Of a stretch of 64,000 bases of DNA, positions 48,261 through 60,670 are shown one piece after another; the first letter of the stretch is position 1, and every line of letters begins with the position of its first letter. The notes under the pieces were generated by a model. That model had not been told where the DNA came from. It saw nothing but the letters and a program-made list of their open reading frames with translations, and ran no database searches. The DNA is taken from the NCBI GenBank assembly GCA_907165065.1, contig OU015544.1, forward strand, positions 1,240,001-1,304,000, in the 5' to 3' direction. The stretch is from Caprimulgus europaeus (Eukaryota; Chordata; Aves; Caprimulgiformes; Caprimulgidae). The translations under genes were made by a program, and so were the position numbers.

Positions 48261-50514
48261 CTGGCAGAGCGAGCTGCTTGCATGCTAAAAGGTGTGACAG
48301 TGGAACTGCCTGGGAGTGCTCTCCTGGCTTTTGGGGTGTGGAGCAGCCAAAGAAGGAAAAGTTAAGGTTTTGCCCATAGGGTGAGAGCACATCCCCTACA
48401 AATCGGTTGTCGCCTTGCTCTGTGACAGGTTGTCCAGCAGCGATGCCTGCCGATGGAAGGGGCCTGGGCAGGAGCCGTGTTTTGGCTCCTTGCTGGCAAC
48501 TGTGATGTGACAATGTGACTTCATGGGCTTAGGTAACCCACCTGGTCAGTAGGCAGCAGCCCGTGGTTGAACATGTCTTAGTTGCTTCCCACGAGGACCT
48601 TTGTCCCTACATTGCATGGGCATTGCACAAATCCCACCCCTAGTACCCTGTCACATGGGCAGTGGTCTCCATTTGTGGTCGTGAGATGTGTTCCTTTAAA
48701 AATAATTATCTTCATTTAAACGAGTTAGTGCAGGCTTTAAGCACTGCTGCACAATAATCAGGCAGGCAGGTCAGGTGAGCTGTCTGCACTCAGCCAATAT
48801 TGAGTTACCTCCCTTCCCATCCGGTGTGTGAGAAGCCAAAGCAGCCAGGGGGATTGAAACAGATTTGTGTCTCTGCTCCCCTGTTCCTGCCTCTGCACCT
48901 CGCTTCTGTAACCTGCAAGAGTTAACTGGAGCACAGGAGAGGGGAGCAGCCCTGGGGGTGGGATAGAACTGCTTATGTGGAGGCTGTGGGGCTGGGATCT
49001 GTTCCTGTTCTCTGGAGGGTGGGAGGTCTGGCTCTGGTGCCTTCTGCTGGATCATTTCATATGAAGCCTGAAGCCAGATTTTGCTTTAAAAAAAGAAAAG
49101 TGCTGAGCTCTCTCTCTCTCAGCTGGGGCTGATTTCCAGGAGCTGGATCTCCTGTGAGGGAAGCTCTTTGTGGTGGGGCATGTCAAGGCTGTTCCTGGAG
49201 AGCAGGAGATGGTTTGCAGGGTGCTCAGGGGAGGACGCAGGATGCTCCTGCCCCGTCAGCAAGTCCTTCTTCTGGGGAAGGTCCCTTCCTGGGGGGTGGC
49301 TGTGGCCCCTGGGGGGCTGCCCTTGCTTACCTTACCTTGTAGCTGTGGGGGAATAAGGGGCTGGTCCTTCCAGGGGGGAAAATGAGAGTTACATGTGGTC
49401 ATGGCCAGGAAGATGACTGGGAAGGGCTCTGCTGGACACAGGCCAGATGTGCTTGTGAAACTCCCAAGGATGGCTTTGGTGATTGCTGCGAATTCAGTCT
49501 GTCATATAAAAATCACTTTGTGTGTCCTGCCTCCTGCTGATGCTGTAGTCATCGAGGGAGGAAAAAAAATAAAACCCCAGCCAAAAAACCAACCCTCCCA
49601 AAGTTAACAGCAAACCCAGAGACAGCCAGAAACTGGGAATACAGCGGGGCCTAAGTTAACAATTTCATTCATGAATGGAGTGGGAGAATACAACCCATCT
49701 GTATTTTCCCCAGAAATCGAGGGAACTGACTGCCCCCGGGGAGTGTGTGCTGCTGGTTTGGGTTACAGAGCTCTTCCCCTCCTGCAGACCTTCTAGAGCT
49801 TGAGTCGCTTCTCGCAGGATGCCAGTGGCTTACGCAGGGCTCGGGCACAAGGTGTCTGCGCTGTTCAGGCCACCTGACGTCCTATTTGGAATACCTGAGC
49901 TGCTGTAGGTGGCACGTGAAGCCGTGCTGCCTTTGCACAGGACTGAGTTCCTCTTGCCATTGCGGGGCTCGTGAGCCTGATGTTTGCTGGCTGGTGGTAC
50001 CCGGTGCTGAGGCGGTGGTGTTGGGCAGGGGGATGCTTCTTGGGCTGTTCTCCTCCTTGGTGAATGGAGAATAATTCCATATTTCAGTAAGCGTTGCCTT
50101 TTTCATCGTGGGCTTTGCATCATGTTTCAGTTTGGTTTTTAATAGCTTTTTGGAACTTGCTGTGAGGATCCTGGAGGCAAGAAAAAAAAAAAAACCTGGA
50201 GAATTCTTGCTTATGGTTTGTGCTCTGCCAAAGAAGCCTAGCAATTTAGTTAACAAGATCACTTCCCCTATTACATGAGTTATTGTTGTTTTTAATTAGA
50301 GGTAATGCTGTAGTTTGAATGTACAACACAATGGGGTATAAAATGCAGTTCAGCATATATACCAAAGATGATTTTTCCAATTATAAACCTATTTAGAAGG
50401 CGGATACATTAGAAATGACGAAATGTCAAGCTGCAGCTGAGGTGAGCAGGCTGGAGTACGCGTGCACCCACGCACACGCACCGTCGCACGGGAAAGCGGG
50501 AAGTGCTCTGGAAA

Positions 50515-50590
50515 GCAGTTGCATATGCATAATTAGTTTAATCTGAAATTAATGCTAATTTCAGCAATTTGTGATGCAGATTCACCATTA
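50515..50590. other. Octamer/homeodomain-like block, candidate noncoding element
   Basis: AGTTGCATATGCATAATTAG followed by TTTAATCTGAAATTAATGC and TAATTTCAGC gives POU-like ATGCATAATTA, an overlapping CATATG E-box and several homeodomain cores in 60 bp. Motif density suggests a neural or stem-cell-type enhancer; inference only. Confidence 0.3.
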
Positions 50591-50599
50591 GTACGCTAG

Positions 50600-50735
50600 C
50601 CCACTTCCCGTGTGTGGGGAAGGGGAGGATGCGAAGCCGTGGTGAATTCCACGCGGACGCGCACCAGAGCCGAGTTCAGCGCCGGTTCCCGGGGCGTCTC
50701 CGAGCCGCGGTGTCGGTTCGCTGTGGCACCCGGCG
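50600..50735. other. CpG-rich patch
   Basis: CCACGCGGACGCGCACCAGA, GCGCCGGTTCCCGGGGCGTC and CCGAGCCGCGGTGTCGGTTC give a clear local CpG cluster directly beside the AT-rich motif block at 50515-50590. No TATA box or strong donor was found. Confidence 0.4.
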
Positions 50736-53700
50736 CTCCCAGAGAGTGGCTGCTCCTCATAAGTAGTCAGTCCTGTTTGAGGCAGAGATGTGAGGGCGTG
50801 TGGAGCATCCCGGCGTTCCCAGCTCTGCTGCCATCTGCCCAGGTCGTTTTTAACGGCACCCGAGTTGACTTTGCAGCGAGACCTGGCAGTGATGCGCTCC
50901 CTCTCCTCTCTGTGGTGGCTGGGTGTAAGCACTCATCCTGTGTAACTCCCCCATCCGTGCCCTCTGAGCCAGGAGCAGTTCACTAAACCTGGGGGGCAAA
51001 CAGCCCAAAGGCTGTAAGGAACAGTAGGAAACGCCCCTCAGAACCCTGACCCTGAAGGCAAATCTGTGACTCCGGAGTTCGGTGTCGGCGGGACCTTCCT
51101 CATCTGAGAAGAGCACTGGATACTTGTTGAGATTTTGAAATTCTGAGAAGGCTGCAAAATAATTCATCAGCTAAAAACTCCTTTATTTGTTTTTAATAGT
51201 AATGATAATAAGACAGTTTTAGTGGGAGGAGAAAAAAAACAACCTCCAAGAAAACTAAGAACAGGGTTGGCCCGTGAGTGTGCAGGGACATCGGTGGCAC
51301 GGGGCTGGCGGCTCTGGCTTGGCACAGCTGCAGGTCCTGCCCTGCTGGAGCCGGTTGGGTTTAGCTCAGAGTGCACTGATGTACTTGAGTGGAGCAGGGT
51401 TTTTGTTTCGAGAGGCTGCATCTTCAGCCTGTTGTTCAGAGCTTTACCTGATATGCCCCAAACTGATCTAATGCCATTGTTTGCAAGGTTAAGGTTGTAA
51501 TAAAATGAGGAGCCTTGTCTTGCTGAAGCAGAGCGGTTTTTTCCTGCTTCTGCACCACCTGAAGTGTTTGCTCAGGTTCAGATCGCAAAGGCAAATGTAT
51601 TTTTCAAAAGCCAGGCCAATAAAGAGGTTGTAACCTTGAATGACTCTCCGCAGCAGTCCTCGCCTGTGTTTTGATTAACTGCAACACTAGCAGTGTACAA
51701 ACAAAGCAATTCTGCAGGTACTTACAATTAACAGCCTTCCTAACCAGCCTTAGATCTAACTCTCCCCTGTCGACTCCTTCGGCAGCGAGAGACACCTTCA
51801 GTGTACAAAAGCTCCAAAACCATTTAATATCTACCTTGTGCAGAGCCCTGCAATAGTCAGTGATGGATGTATTATACTGCAAATTAAAAACAAAGACATG
51901 AAGCTGGAAGTCTGAGTGACCTGGACCTCTTGGAGTCATTCATAGACCATGGGTCTGTGATTGATTCACACAAATCGCTTCCTCTTACCCAAACGCTGCC
52001 GATCCCACTCCGGGCAAGGAGCAGCTGGAGCTGCTGTCTGAGGGGCTGGACCAGAACCACTGCAGGTGACTCCCTTTGGCTGTTTGTGGGAGTGCCCCCT
52101 TGTAAGCAAACCCCTGATTCCTCATCTACTCACAGGAAAAGATTAAGATCCTCAGTGACTTTCATTGGAGGGACTTCAGGGGACTCTGAGGTTTGGGGCT
52201 TTTTGTTACAATAAAAAATTTCTTTGTATAATGAGTGTTTTTCTTAGATATATACATAAATGTTTTTATTAAAACTCTATTTTTGTTTTTAGGTAAAGAT
52301 ATGCCAGTTTATTTTCTGAGACAAATGAGAAATTTTGATTAAAAAAACCAACCCTTTAATTTTTTAAAGAGAATCTCTTCAGTTGGCTCAGTTCCTTGTG
52401 CCTCTGAATCATTTGTCATCTTTAGTGTTTACTGAACAGCCCTAAGTGTACTTCATTAAATACTTTTTAACCCTTTGTTATTCCTCCTGGAAACAAGCAC
52501 AGCTGTGGGGAGGTGATGATGGAGAATATCACATTGGATGGTAAGAACATCACCCAGGGGGATGGAGCAGAAGCCCATCGGTGACTGTGGATGCTTAGTG
52601 AGGAACGAGGTGGTCTCCTGTGTCTCCTCAGGGCCATTAGTGATGAGAGTTTTGGGGACTTTCTGGTTAATGTGAGTTTTCTCAGAACTCGTGTGTGAAT
52701 GCTCCCGGTCCTGGCAGTTTCAAGCCCTTTAAAATCTGGTTTATTGCTGATTCAGGGGCTGATTTACACAGAAGGTCTCTCTGGGATAGTAAAATCCCTG
52801 AGCTAGTGAATACCTTTTTTTGGTAGTTGTTTTATGTCTTTGATGCCCATCTTGTTTGTCTAACATATTTGCAGACCTTTGGCCCTTAGGCTAGCGGTGT
52901 GCACTCTTGAGTCCCCGGGCTGTGGGTCCGGCACAAAGGACCGCTGCGCTCGGGTTCTTACCCTGCTGAAGCCTTGCCTCCTGACTCGCCTGTTGGCTGA
53001 GGAGGGAGGATTTGCAGGTTAGAGCAGGAGCTGGAGGGGTTATTCCAGTTGGTCCAAGGCCCGCTGCAGTTATCTAATCACTGCAGATCGGTGAGGCTGT
53101 ACCCGTATGGGCAAGTCAACCGCGTACGGCAGCTCCCCTGGCACTGGTGGCAGAGAAAGAAATGGGTCCTCCCAGCACAACCAGCAGCTTTGGGTGTCTG
53201 CTGGGGCTCCCCCAGGCAGCCCCGGCTGCATCCCAGCCCGTCGTGGCACCGCGGTGAGCGGGCGCCGTTCCTGCACCTCCATCCTGCGCGTCCAGGTCCT
53301 TTCCTGGTGTGCAAACCTGCGTGTGTGTCACAACCGCGTCTGCTGGGCTGCTGGGACCCTTGGGTTGGGGAGGTGGGGGTGAGGAGCTGACTCCTGGCTG
53401 GGCACGTGGCGGGTCCGGGGACACGTTGGTCCCTGGTGCCACGGGCGAGGGGAAGGCGATGCAGGCTCCTGTGGGCGCTGGGACGGGAGGATGCGCGGGC
53501 TGCACGTTGCTGCCGTGCTCTCGCTGAGGGGAACCCGTGTGACAAAGCAATTGAACCAGCTCTTCAGGAAAATGTAGATTGTAAAAGCAGACTTAATCTT
53601 GTGCTTCACTTTTGTACCAAAGAGCTGATTTCTGAAACCATTTCCCAGCTCGCAACACATCTCTAGCTGGTAAAATGTTGTGAATTTGCTTGTCATTACC

Positions 53701-55559
53701 AATATTTTCTTTGACTGAAGCTATTGAAACAAAGTAATCTTTTCTTTTTTCTTTCTTTTTTTTTCCCTTTAACCTTCAATCTTGTTTCTAAAAGAAGCAG
53801 CTCTTTTTTCTTTCTTCCTTGGTCAAATATAAAAATGATGATAATTTCAAATATTGCTTTAGAATAATTGCTTTCCTCTCTCTTTTGTATGACAACAGAA
53901 GCTTGGCCTGATCTTAAATCAGATGCTGGCAGGCAGTGGGCTCTTGACAGCCCTGCAAAATCCTTTAGTTACAAGTTGACTTTAGCCAATTCTTTATTTG
54001 TAAATGACAATTTTCTACAGAAAAATATATGCTTGGGCTTCAATTTCGGAGTCCTAGATTGCAGCCAGGAAAAAATAATTGAATTTTTACACTTGTTTTT
54101 TTTTTCCCCTCTCTTTTCTTCCTAACTTAAAAAAAAAAAGAGAAGCGAAGCCGTGTAAAGCGCAGTTGGGGACTGACTGAGGGGACATCTCCCCTGGTTA
54201 ATCTGGACGGCAGTGGGGACGGGAGTGATGTTTAATTTGCTCTGTGCTGGGAGAATTGGGGGCTGCTCCAAGCTTTGTGTCCAGTTCTGCGAAGGCTTCG
54301 CCCGCACAGCCCGGCTGCGGGGAGCGCCGTGGCTCTGACGGTGGGACGGGGTCTGGTGGGGCAGGGGCAGAGGCGGGTGAGAGCCCCCAGCGTGATGGGG
54401 TGGCCGTGCTGCCACAGGAGCGTGGTGACCCTCGAGGTGCCAGGCTGCACCGTGTGACCGTCAGTAGCTGCCACAAGCTGCATCTGGTCGTTGCTGGCCC
54501 GTGTTTAACCAGCCCAGCCCTGGTGCTGCGCTCACGGGGCGTTTGTTCCCCTCGGTCCTTGTAAATTGGCTGCTTCACCCGGCTTCTGTCACACACAAAA
54601 CAACCTCCAGCGCTTTAAATGCATTAATTTCTTATTGATATATTTATTAGTTTCTTCAGTTAACACACAGCGTTGACTTTAGAACATCTCTGTGTGATGG
54701 GGTAGTTGTCTCCAGTGGGAAGGGCATTGCTGGGGTGTTTCCCCACTGCTGAAGCATACAGGGGTGATGTCCACTCCTTCAGAGCATGATGATAACCTTG
54801 TCCTGGATCAGCCTGGGTTTAAATTGGCCCACAAAGCTCAAACAGTTTGGGATGGGCCCACCAAAGACACCAGCTTCCCCTGCCAGGTGACCCACAATGT
54901 GTTATGGTACCTTCTCTGTAGGGTGACCAGCATCATCTCTTCACCTTGTGTGGCCCAAACTCAGGCACATGTGGGTCAGGGAGAAGAGTTGGGTGCTGAG
55001 TTGGGGTCTTTGGGAACATGAAGGGGTTTCTGAAGGGCCTGATCCAGCCCCTGATGGATGGTGACACTGTGAGCATTGCAGCTGAAACGTGGTTTGAGGT
55101 GGTTTGAGGTCTGCAGCCGTAGCTCTTGCTGTCTTTCATCATTTGATTATTTTTAAAGTAACTGTGCAAGTTCCTTTTAAACTGACCCATGGAAAGTTAA
55201 TAACCCAGCACTTAGATTTGATGCAATTACCTGTTGTGTGCCAAAGAACATGCACTCTGTCTTTAGGAGGAAAAAAGGGGGGAAATAGCATGTCTTTTTG
55301 AGACAGCAGCTATGAGGGGATGACACTTGGACTCCTTTCACTTATATTTGCATTGAGAAGCACAATAAAAATCATTTATTAAAAAAAAATATCCGGGGGC
55401 TAGAGTTGTTATTGAGTGTCTTTACTCAGCCATTCCTCAAATAAAAACAAAACAAGACAAAGGAAAAAAGCAGTATCTAATCAAATAGAATCTGAATTGC
55501 TTTTGTAAAGAAATATTCTCATTAACTGGGTTAGGGATGGCATTTGTAGAATATTTCTT

Positions 55560-55622
55560 TTTTCCCTGTCCTGTTTGAAATAATCTGGTTAAACCGTGTG
55601 CTTGTCTTGTAATTTCTTACAG
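55560..55622 (+). promoter_or_regulatory. MSI2: 3' splice site of the MSI2 RRM2 exon
   Basis: The exon is preceded by the pyrimidine-rich end CTTGTAATTTCTTACAG, with AG at 55621-55622. Further upstream are a T/C tract (about 55557-55573) and the segment GGTTAAACC near 55587-55595, which could hold the branch adenosine. The polypyrimidine tract next to the AG is interrupted by purines, so this is a moderate rather than very strong acceptor. The branch site is an inference. Confidence 0.9.
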
Positions 55623-55715
55623 ATGGTCACGAGAACAAAGAAAATATTTGTAGGTGGATTATCGGCGAATACAGTAGTGGAAGATGTAAAGCAATACTTC
55701 GAACAGTTTGGCAAG
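55623..55715 (+). CDS. MSI2: MSI2 internal exon: start of RRM2
   Basis: The exon is 93 bp, exactly 31 codons, phase 0 at both ends. It begins [13 protein letters not shown] and ends EQFGK. Residues 8-13 (IFVGGL) are the RNP2 motif, the first beta strand of the second RNA-recognition motif, whose aromatic residue F9 stacks on RNA bases. Residues from about 19 to 30 form the first helix of the RRM. RNP1 must lie in the next exon, outside the window. From family knowledge, A15 and V18 ([10 protein letters not shown]) fit Musashi-2, whereas Musashi-1 has V and T at these places, so MSI2 is preferred. In the human protein this segment starts at about residue 105. The ATG that opens the exon is internal and is not a translation start. 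Both splice sites are canonical (AG at 55621-55622, GTAAGT from 55716). No break or frameshift is seen. Confidence 0.97.
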
Positions 55716-55721
55716 GTAAGT
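55713..55721 (+). promoter_or_regulatory. MSI2: 5' splice site of the MSI2 RRM2 exon
   Basis: The junction reads AAG|GTAAGT, close to the vertebrate U1 consensus. It ends the reading frame after a complete lysine codon, so the next intron is phase 0. Confidence 0.95.
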
Positions 55722-57228
55722 TCCTGCCCAAGTGAGCACTAGGTATTTTGAATTCTTTTCTTTTCTTTTTAAAGTGTGTTTTGAAAAACAAAAGTACAAT
55801 GAGGCCTCTGCTCAAAGGAGAGCCACATTTTTTGCCTTCCAGTGTAATTTCCCAAAGCCTCTGGAGTCGCTTCTGGAATTCCTTTTGTTTGTTGCATGTC
55901 TATGTGTACATCATTGCCAACACTCTTTACCTTCGTTAAATGACAAAGAATCACTGGGAGGTGAATCTGTCTGTGTTGAGGAATAATTTGACCCTTAGCA
56001 GAATGATTACACAGTTGTCTACTCCAGGAAATCAGCCTTCTGTTTGCCCCGATGCAGTGGCGAGAGGAGCAGAGATGTATTGGAGAGCTCGTTAAGTTGT
56101 GGAAATGCCTGAAGGAGCCACGTGGACAGCGAGGATAATGCCAAAGTCACTCCAATGTCCATTTAATTTCTTATTAAAAAATCCTTGTGCAAGATCTCAT
56201 GGAAATACATGTGGAATCCTGACTGTTAAAAAAAAAAAAGTTTCTACAGGGAAGGAAACCTGAACCTCTGCCAGAATAGTCGTTAGAGTGACAGAACAGC
56301 TCAAACCCCACGGTCCAGGCTCTGTCTAGCTGCAGCTTAGTGCCACCAACTTCCAGGGCTTCTGGATGCTTGGTCAGGAGTCCAACCAGGCAGAGAGCTT
56401 ACAGAGCTGTCTCCTTTGGAAGCAGTTGGTGGTACCACCTTCCATGGAGACTCCTGTTAACCCTGCTGTCCTCAGGGCTCTGTACAGCTCGATTCCTGCC
56501 TTTTGGAGTGACTCAACTGTGATTTAGACACGTGGTTGAATGAGGATGCAGCAGGATATCCCAAAGCAAAGGAGCTCCCATTCCTTGTAGTTAGCTTATG
56601 TTTCTTTTCTCTGCACTGAAAAGCTTTGGCCAGGCAATATTTTGTTGAGGGCTGAGGAGGGGAGTTTGTAAATTGTTCCTGTGCTGGATTGATAGTTGTT
56701 TTGCAAACCATTCATTTTATTTTCAATAATAATCTTCGATTCCAGCAGGATGTTTACAGCCTGCTGAGCCTTTTATTAAAGGATTACATGAGCTTTTGGA
56801 TGTTTCTTCTGTAGTTACTTCTAATTGCAGAACTCATCTAACCTGTATTTTTGAAGTTAATAATAGTCTCAATATAAGTGCTTTGCATATTGTCTGGATG
56901 CTGTCTTAATATAGGCTTTTTAATTTCACCATCTGGTAGTTTCATGCTTGCAGTTTTACAGTCCCTGAGAACGCAGGCAGCTAGGCTGTGGTTTTCAGTA
57001 GTGACTGGTGCTTCAGGACACGGCAGTTCTGCTCTCGTGCTCTGCCTTTCTCGAGGTAGCTGACGAGAGCTCTGCCTTTCCAGAGGGAACACTTGCGGAA
57101 AATCAAGTCTTTTTTCAAGTGTCTTAATTTGAAGGCTGAAAAATTAAGGCGTGGAAAATAATTGCACAAGTTGCAATCAAGGCTGGAACCCGTCCCTTTG
57201 GCGTAGAGCTGGGGCACGTCCTGCTGAG

Positions 57229-57350
57229 CTGTGTGGCCCAGTGGTTAGAGCTCAGCTCCTGCAGGACTTGGCCCCTGTGCTACCAGGTGATCTTTGCCAG
57301 TTGTGTCCCTGTTCCACGTTTCCCTCTTCCAGACTGTGAACAGGAGATGA
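57229..57350 (+). mobile_element. MIR-like tRNA-derived SINE remnant
   Basis: TGGCCCAGTGGTTAGAGCTC is a good Pol III A-box (TGGCNNAGTGG) and MIR head. The body TACCAGGTGATCTTTGCCAG and the later CACGTTTCCCTCTTCCAGAC follow the MIR order (CTGTGTGACCTTGGGCAAG, then CAGTTTCC-like). The B-box is not clear. Ancient and probably inactive. Confidence 0.6.
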
Positions 57351-57810
57351 GTCTGGTGAAGCTGGTGGTGTTTTGGAGGAGAGGCTTCTTGGCCGTGCCA
57401 CTGTCACTTGACCTTGCATGCTGGCATTCAAGTTCTATCCGCTGCGCTTGGCTGTTTGTCAGCCGAGACAGTTTGGCTTGTGGGGCGTCTTGAGGTGCTT
57501 CTCCCCAGGGCTCTGGTTGTGAGAAGATGCAGAGCTAGGTGATGACTCCAGGAAATGGAGGCTCGTGGTCCAGCTAAATTAGAAGACTCGTTAGCACGCT
57601 GCAGTGGGTGGGATGCTGCATTCAGACACAGTGACCCAGCGCTGGCCCTGTGGGACCTTGTAGGAGCTGCTGCCTTCCCCTTGACCATTCCCCTTCCCCA
57701 CCTTTCCCTGACTCGAGTGCTCAGATCTCAGGCTCTTTGTGGCAGGGGCTGGTGGTCTGTCCATGCCCTGCTCAGCACGCCAGCCTCACCCTCCGTTAGA
57801 GCCGTTGCAA

Positions 57811-57932
57811 TGCGGACGGTGCGTCGCGATCGATCGGGGCGCTCGCGTAGCGCAGGGTTCTTCAAGCAGAGAAAATGGCGTTGTGTAATGAAGGTGCAGA
57901 GGTGCTGCCCCTGTTTGATAAGAGCATCTCAG
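57811..57932 (+). other. Candidate cryptic first exon: CpG-dense patch, Kozak ATG, splice donor
   Basis: Positions 57811-57856 hold about 11 CpG in 46 bp (CGTCGCGATCGATCGGGGCG and flanks). Next comes GAGAAAATGGCGTTG: an ATG at 57875 with A at -3 and G at +4, overlapping a YY1-like AAAATGGCG word of the kind often found at vertebrate start sites. After 19 codons (MALCNEGAEVLPLFDKSIS) plus one base comes AG|GTGAGT at 57933. The protein is not one I recognise. The donor is phase 1, whereas the next MSI2 intron is phase 0, so splicing onto the following MSI2 exon would be out of frame. It may be a noncoding or independent transcript start, or chance. Confidence 0.22.
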
Positions 57933-59152
57933 GTGAGTTGCTCTTTGAAACGCTGAGTTTATTCATTGGCATGGAAAGGAAATCGCTTACCTACTGCTGT
58001 GCTTCTGGAAATCCTGTTGGTACTTGCTGTGGAGGAGAGCTTTGCAACCAGGGGAGGTTGTTTTGGTAACTGGAGGTAGCACTCAAAATACCTGACGTGG
58101 TGAGAAAAGCTACCAGCTTTGGGGCCCGGCGGGCTCGCTCCTTTAACTGGAGTTGGCAGGAAAGGACCTGAAGTGTTGAATTTGAAACTGCAGCTTGTTG
58201 AGAAGTAAATGCTGGAACCCTTTTCTCCAATAAAATGAAGACTGCTTTAATAAACTGTCACTCCTGACTTCAGCAGTGAAAGTGCCTGCCTGTTAGAGCC
58301 CCAGAATACGTGGTAATGATAGCTTCCGCGGCTGCGATCGCGAAATTCCTGGTCGTGATTGCCTTTTCTTTCTCTGAAGTCCGGGATCTGTAAGTCCCAG
58401 CTTTCATTTTGTCCCTAGCTGCTGAGCATCATCAGCAGCCTCGTGATTGCTGAGTGCTTAGAGCTGCTCATGCTCACCCTGCGCACGTGCAGTTGTGGGG
58501 CTTCCCAGAGAGGCTTGGCAGGAGTCTGGGTGCCAAGGAGGAGGTCTGGCCATGGGCCCCATAGCCCCAGGTGGGACACAGCCCATCCCAGCTCGTGGTG
58601 TGGGCAGCATAGACACAGGACCAACAGCCAGTGGGAGGTGAGTCCAGGAGAGTGTTTGGGCTTGAGACTTCTTTGAGGAGCTGGATCCCCAAGAGGAGGC
58701 GAAGCCATGAAAGCAAATCTCTAAACTTAAGCCATAACTGCTTACAATCAGAAGAAGTGAAAAAAAAAAAGCCATTGTCTTACTACCTAATCCTGATTGT
58801 CTCCTGCAGTAGTTCCTGTGATCCTCTTGCTATTTCAGTCAACCATGTTTCAAACATTCTTGCAAACCAAACAAACCCACCGGCCACATTAACCCGTCCA
58901 GGGTCTGCAGCGTTGCCCTGGTGCTGACGTGTGAAAAGCTGGCTTTGAGACCAACTTTTAAAAGAATTTGAATAAGAAAGTATTAAAAATGAGGAGACCC
59001 AGGGGGAGGTGTGGTGGGGCTGTGCTGTTCTCCCTCAGGAGAGGCCACGGGTGCCCTGAGCCATCAGCAGGATCTGCCTGGTCCCTAGCGAACACAAAGT
59101 GGTGCTCGCCGAGGTGAGGACAGGTTGGAGCGTTCAAGGCTTCTGGTGTCAT

Positions 59153-59192
59153 ATAAAAAAGAAAAGAAAAAAACCAAACCAAACCAACAGCC
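59153..59192 (+). repeat. A-rich low complexity, (AAACC)n
   Basis: AAAAAAGAAAAGAAAAAAAC then CAAACCAAACCAAC. Simple repeat. Confidence 0.85.
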
Positions 59193-60670
59193 CCTCCAAG
59201 CCTCAGCAGGAGGGCTGTGGCCAAAAAGCCCCCAAACACTAATTAATGAATTGCCCTCTCTCAGGACGTGCATGTTCTGCACCTCTTAAGCTGCAAGCGA
59301 CTGGTGATCAGGGGCTGCTCAGGGCTGGTTTTCAGTGGGCTGTGCTCCCTTTGTCGAGCTCCTGTGAACGCAGCGTAGTCCTTATTTTGGGACTTGCAAT
59401 TACACTTCACATGGCGAACTGTGTAATTAGTTTGGAAGACTTATGCCTAGTCATTGGTTTATCCTAATCGGCTTTGGCTTTTCCCAACAACAAAGTGAGC
59501 TTATTTTCCTAAGCTGAAACAACTCTGCTCCCTTTGTTCCTCTCTTTTATTGTCTCATTCCTTTCATTCTGTTTTACTGCCAAAGTTTTGTTTCATTAGG
59601 CCTACAAGTCATTTCCAATCCAGTGGGCTGCTACAATAAGGCCTTTATAACTCAGCTGCCCTGGTTCCCATGTCCCTCCTGGTCCGGAGCCAGGACTTAC
59701 TGGTTGACATGGGATTTTAACCCTTTTGGTGCCCCAGCTGCTGGTCCCCCCCTTGGTGTGGTGCAAGCCGGGCTCGAGGTGTTGTTGGAGGGTCCATCTG
59801 CCCGATGAGCTTACGGATGCTGGCCGGTTGTGTGCGGTCGTTAATGGGTGCGTTAATGTGGTTGGGCTCCAGGTACCCTGTTTGACCCAATTATCGAAAC
59901 AGAATTCTGAGGAAAAAATCTTCTTACTGCAAATACCGTCATTAGTCTTGGTGGGAACAGGGCTTTGCATGAAAAGGCCACTGTGTCCTTCCAGCCCCTG
60001 TTTCCAGCACGGTGGGAACAGAGTTGTATTAAAAGTGCGTTGCAGTTGTTTTCAGATAGTAGATCAGCCCATACGTGACTGTTCTTGTAGAAAAATCATG
60101 TTTTCCTGTGTGGGAGAGAATGCATTTAAATTTATAGTCTTTTTGAAGAAGAATGGTGATTTTTGAAGGAGATGTGTGAAATCTCCTTGTGGACAGACAA
60201 TACTTTTGCATATTGTTATTTCAGACTCCTAGAAAAGCAGCGCTGGTTCTGGTGGCCCCAGCTGTTTTACTTCGAAAAATCTCAAAGCAGGAGCATTGGC
60301 TTTACGTTTTTTCTTTCACAGCAATCCTAAAATGACTTTTGGGGAAGGAGGCTGTCATTTACTTTTCATTTAAATTTGCAGATGAAATTGGAACAGACCA
60401 GTATGCATTAATTTTGTTTTCTGCTCTGGCTTGTCACAAGGTCCCTTAGACAAATCGCAGGCTTGTTTCAGCTGTGCTTGGATTGTGCTGTTTCCTCCAG
60501 AACAGCTTTTAAGATTTGGAAATGCTGAGACAAGGTAGGATTTCTGAGTTACCTCTCTGGATCCGAAGCGTCTTGTACAGTCGCTTGTTATTTCCTGTGA
60601 GATGCAAAACAGAGCACTGGAATAATAATCCAGCTTCTGATGTTGGGTTTGGTTTTTCTTTTCTGTGCAG

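Larger units (their letters stand above)
48261..55559 (+). other. MSI2: Intron leading to the RRM2 exon, no other gene seen
   Basis: Mixed sequence with a CpG-rich patch and an AT-rich motif block near 50515-50735 (listed separately), GC-rich stretches at 53100-53530 and 54270-54550 that create overlapping long frames, and T or A runs at about 50181-50193, 53738-53765, 54097-54107, 54129-54139 and 55380-55389. No domain is seen in any ORF. Confidence 0.75.

Noticed and set aside
47995-48513. Repetitive ORFs on both strands across the 31-bp array (for example a 172-residue minus-strand frame)
   Set aside because: The 31-bp unit has no stop in some frames, so every frame reads through it; the protein repeats only mirror the DNA repeat and have no domain.
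55623-55715. Assignment of the exon to MSI1 instead of MSI2
   Set aside because: The [10 protein letters not shown] segment fits Musashi-2; Musashi-1 differs at the A and first V positions, from family knowledge. MSI1 also lacks introns as long as this in the species I know of.
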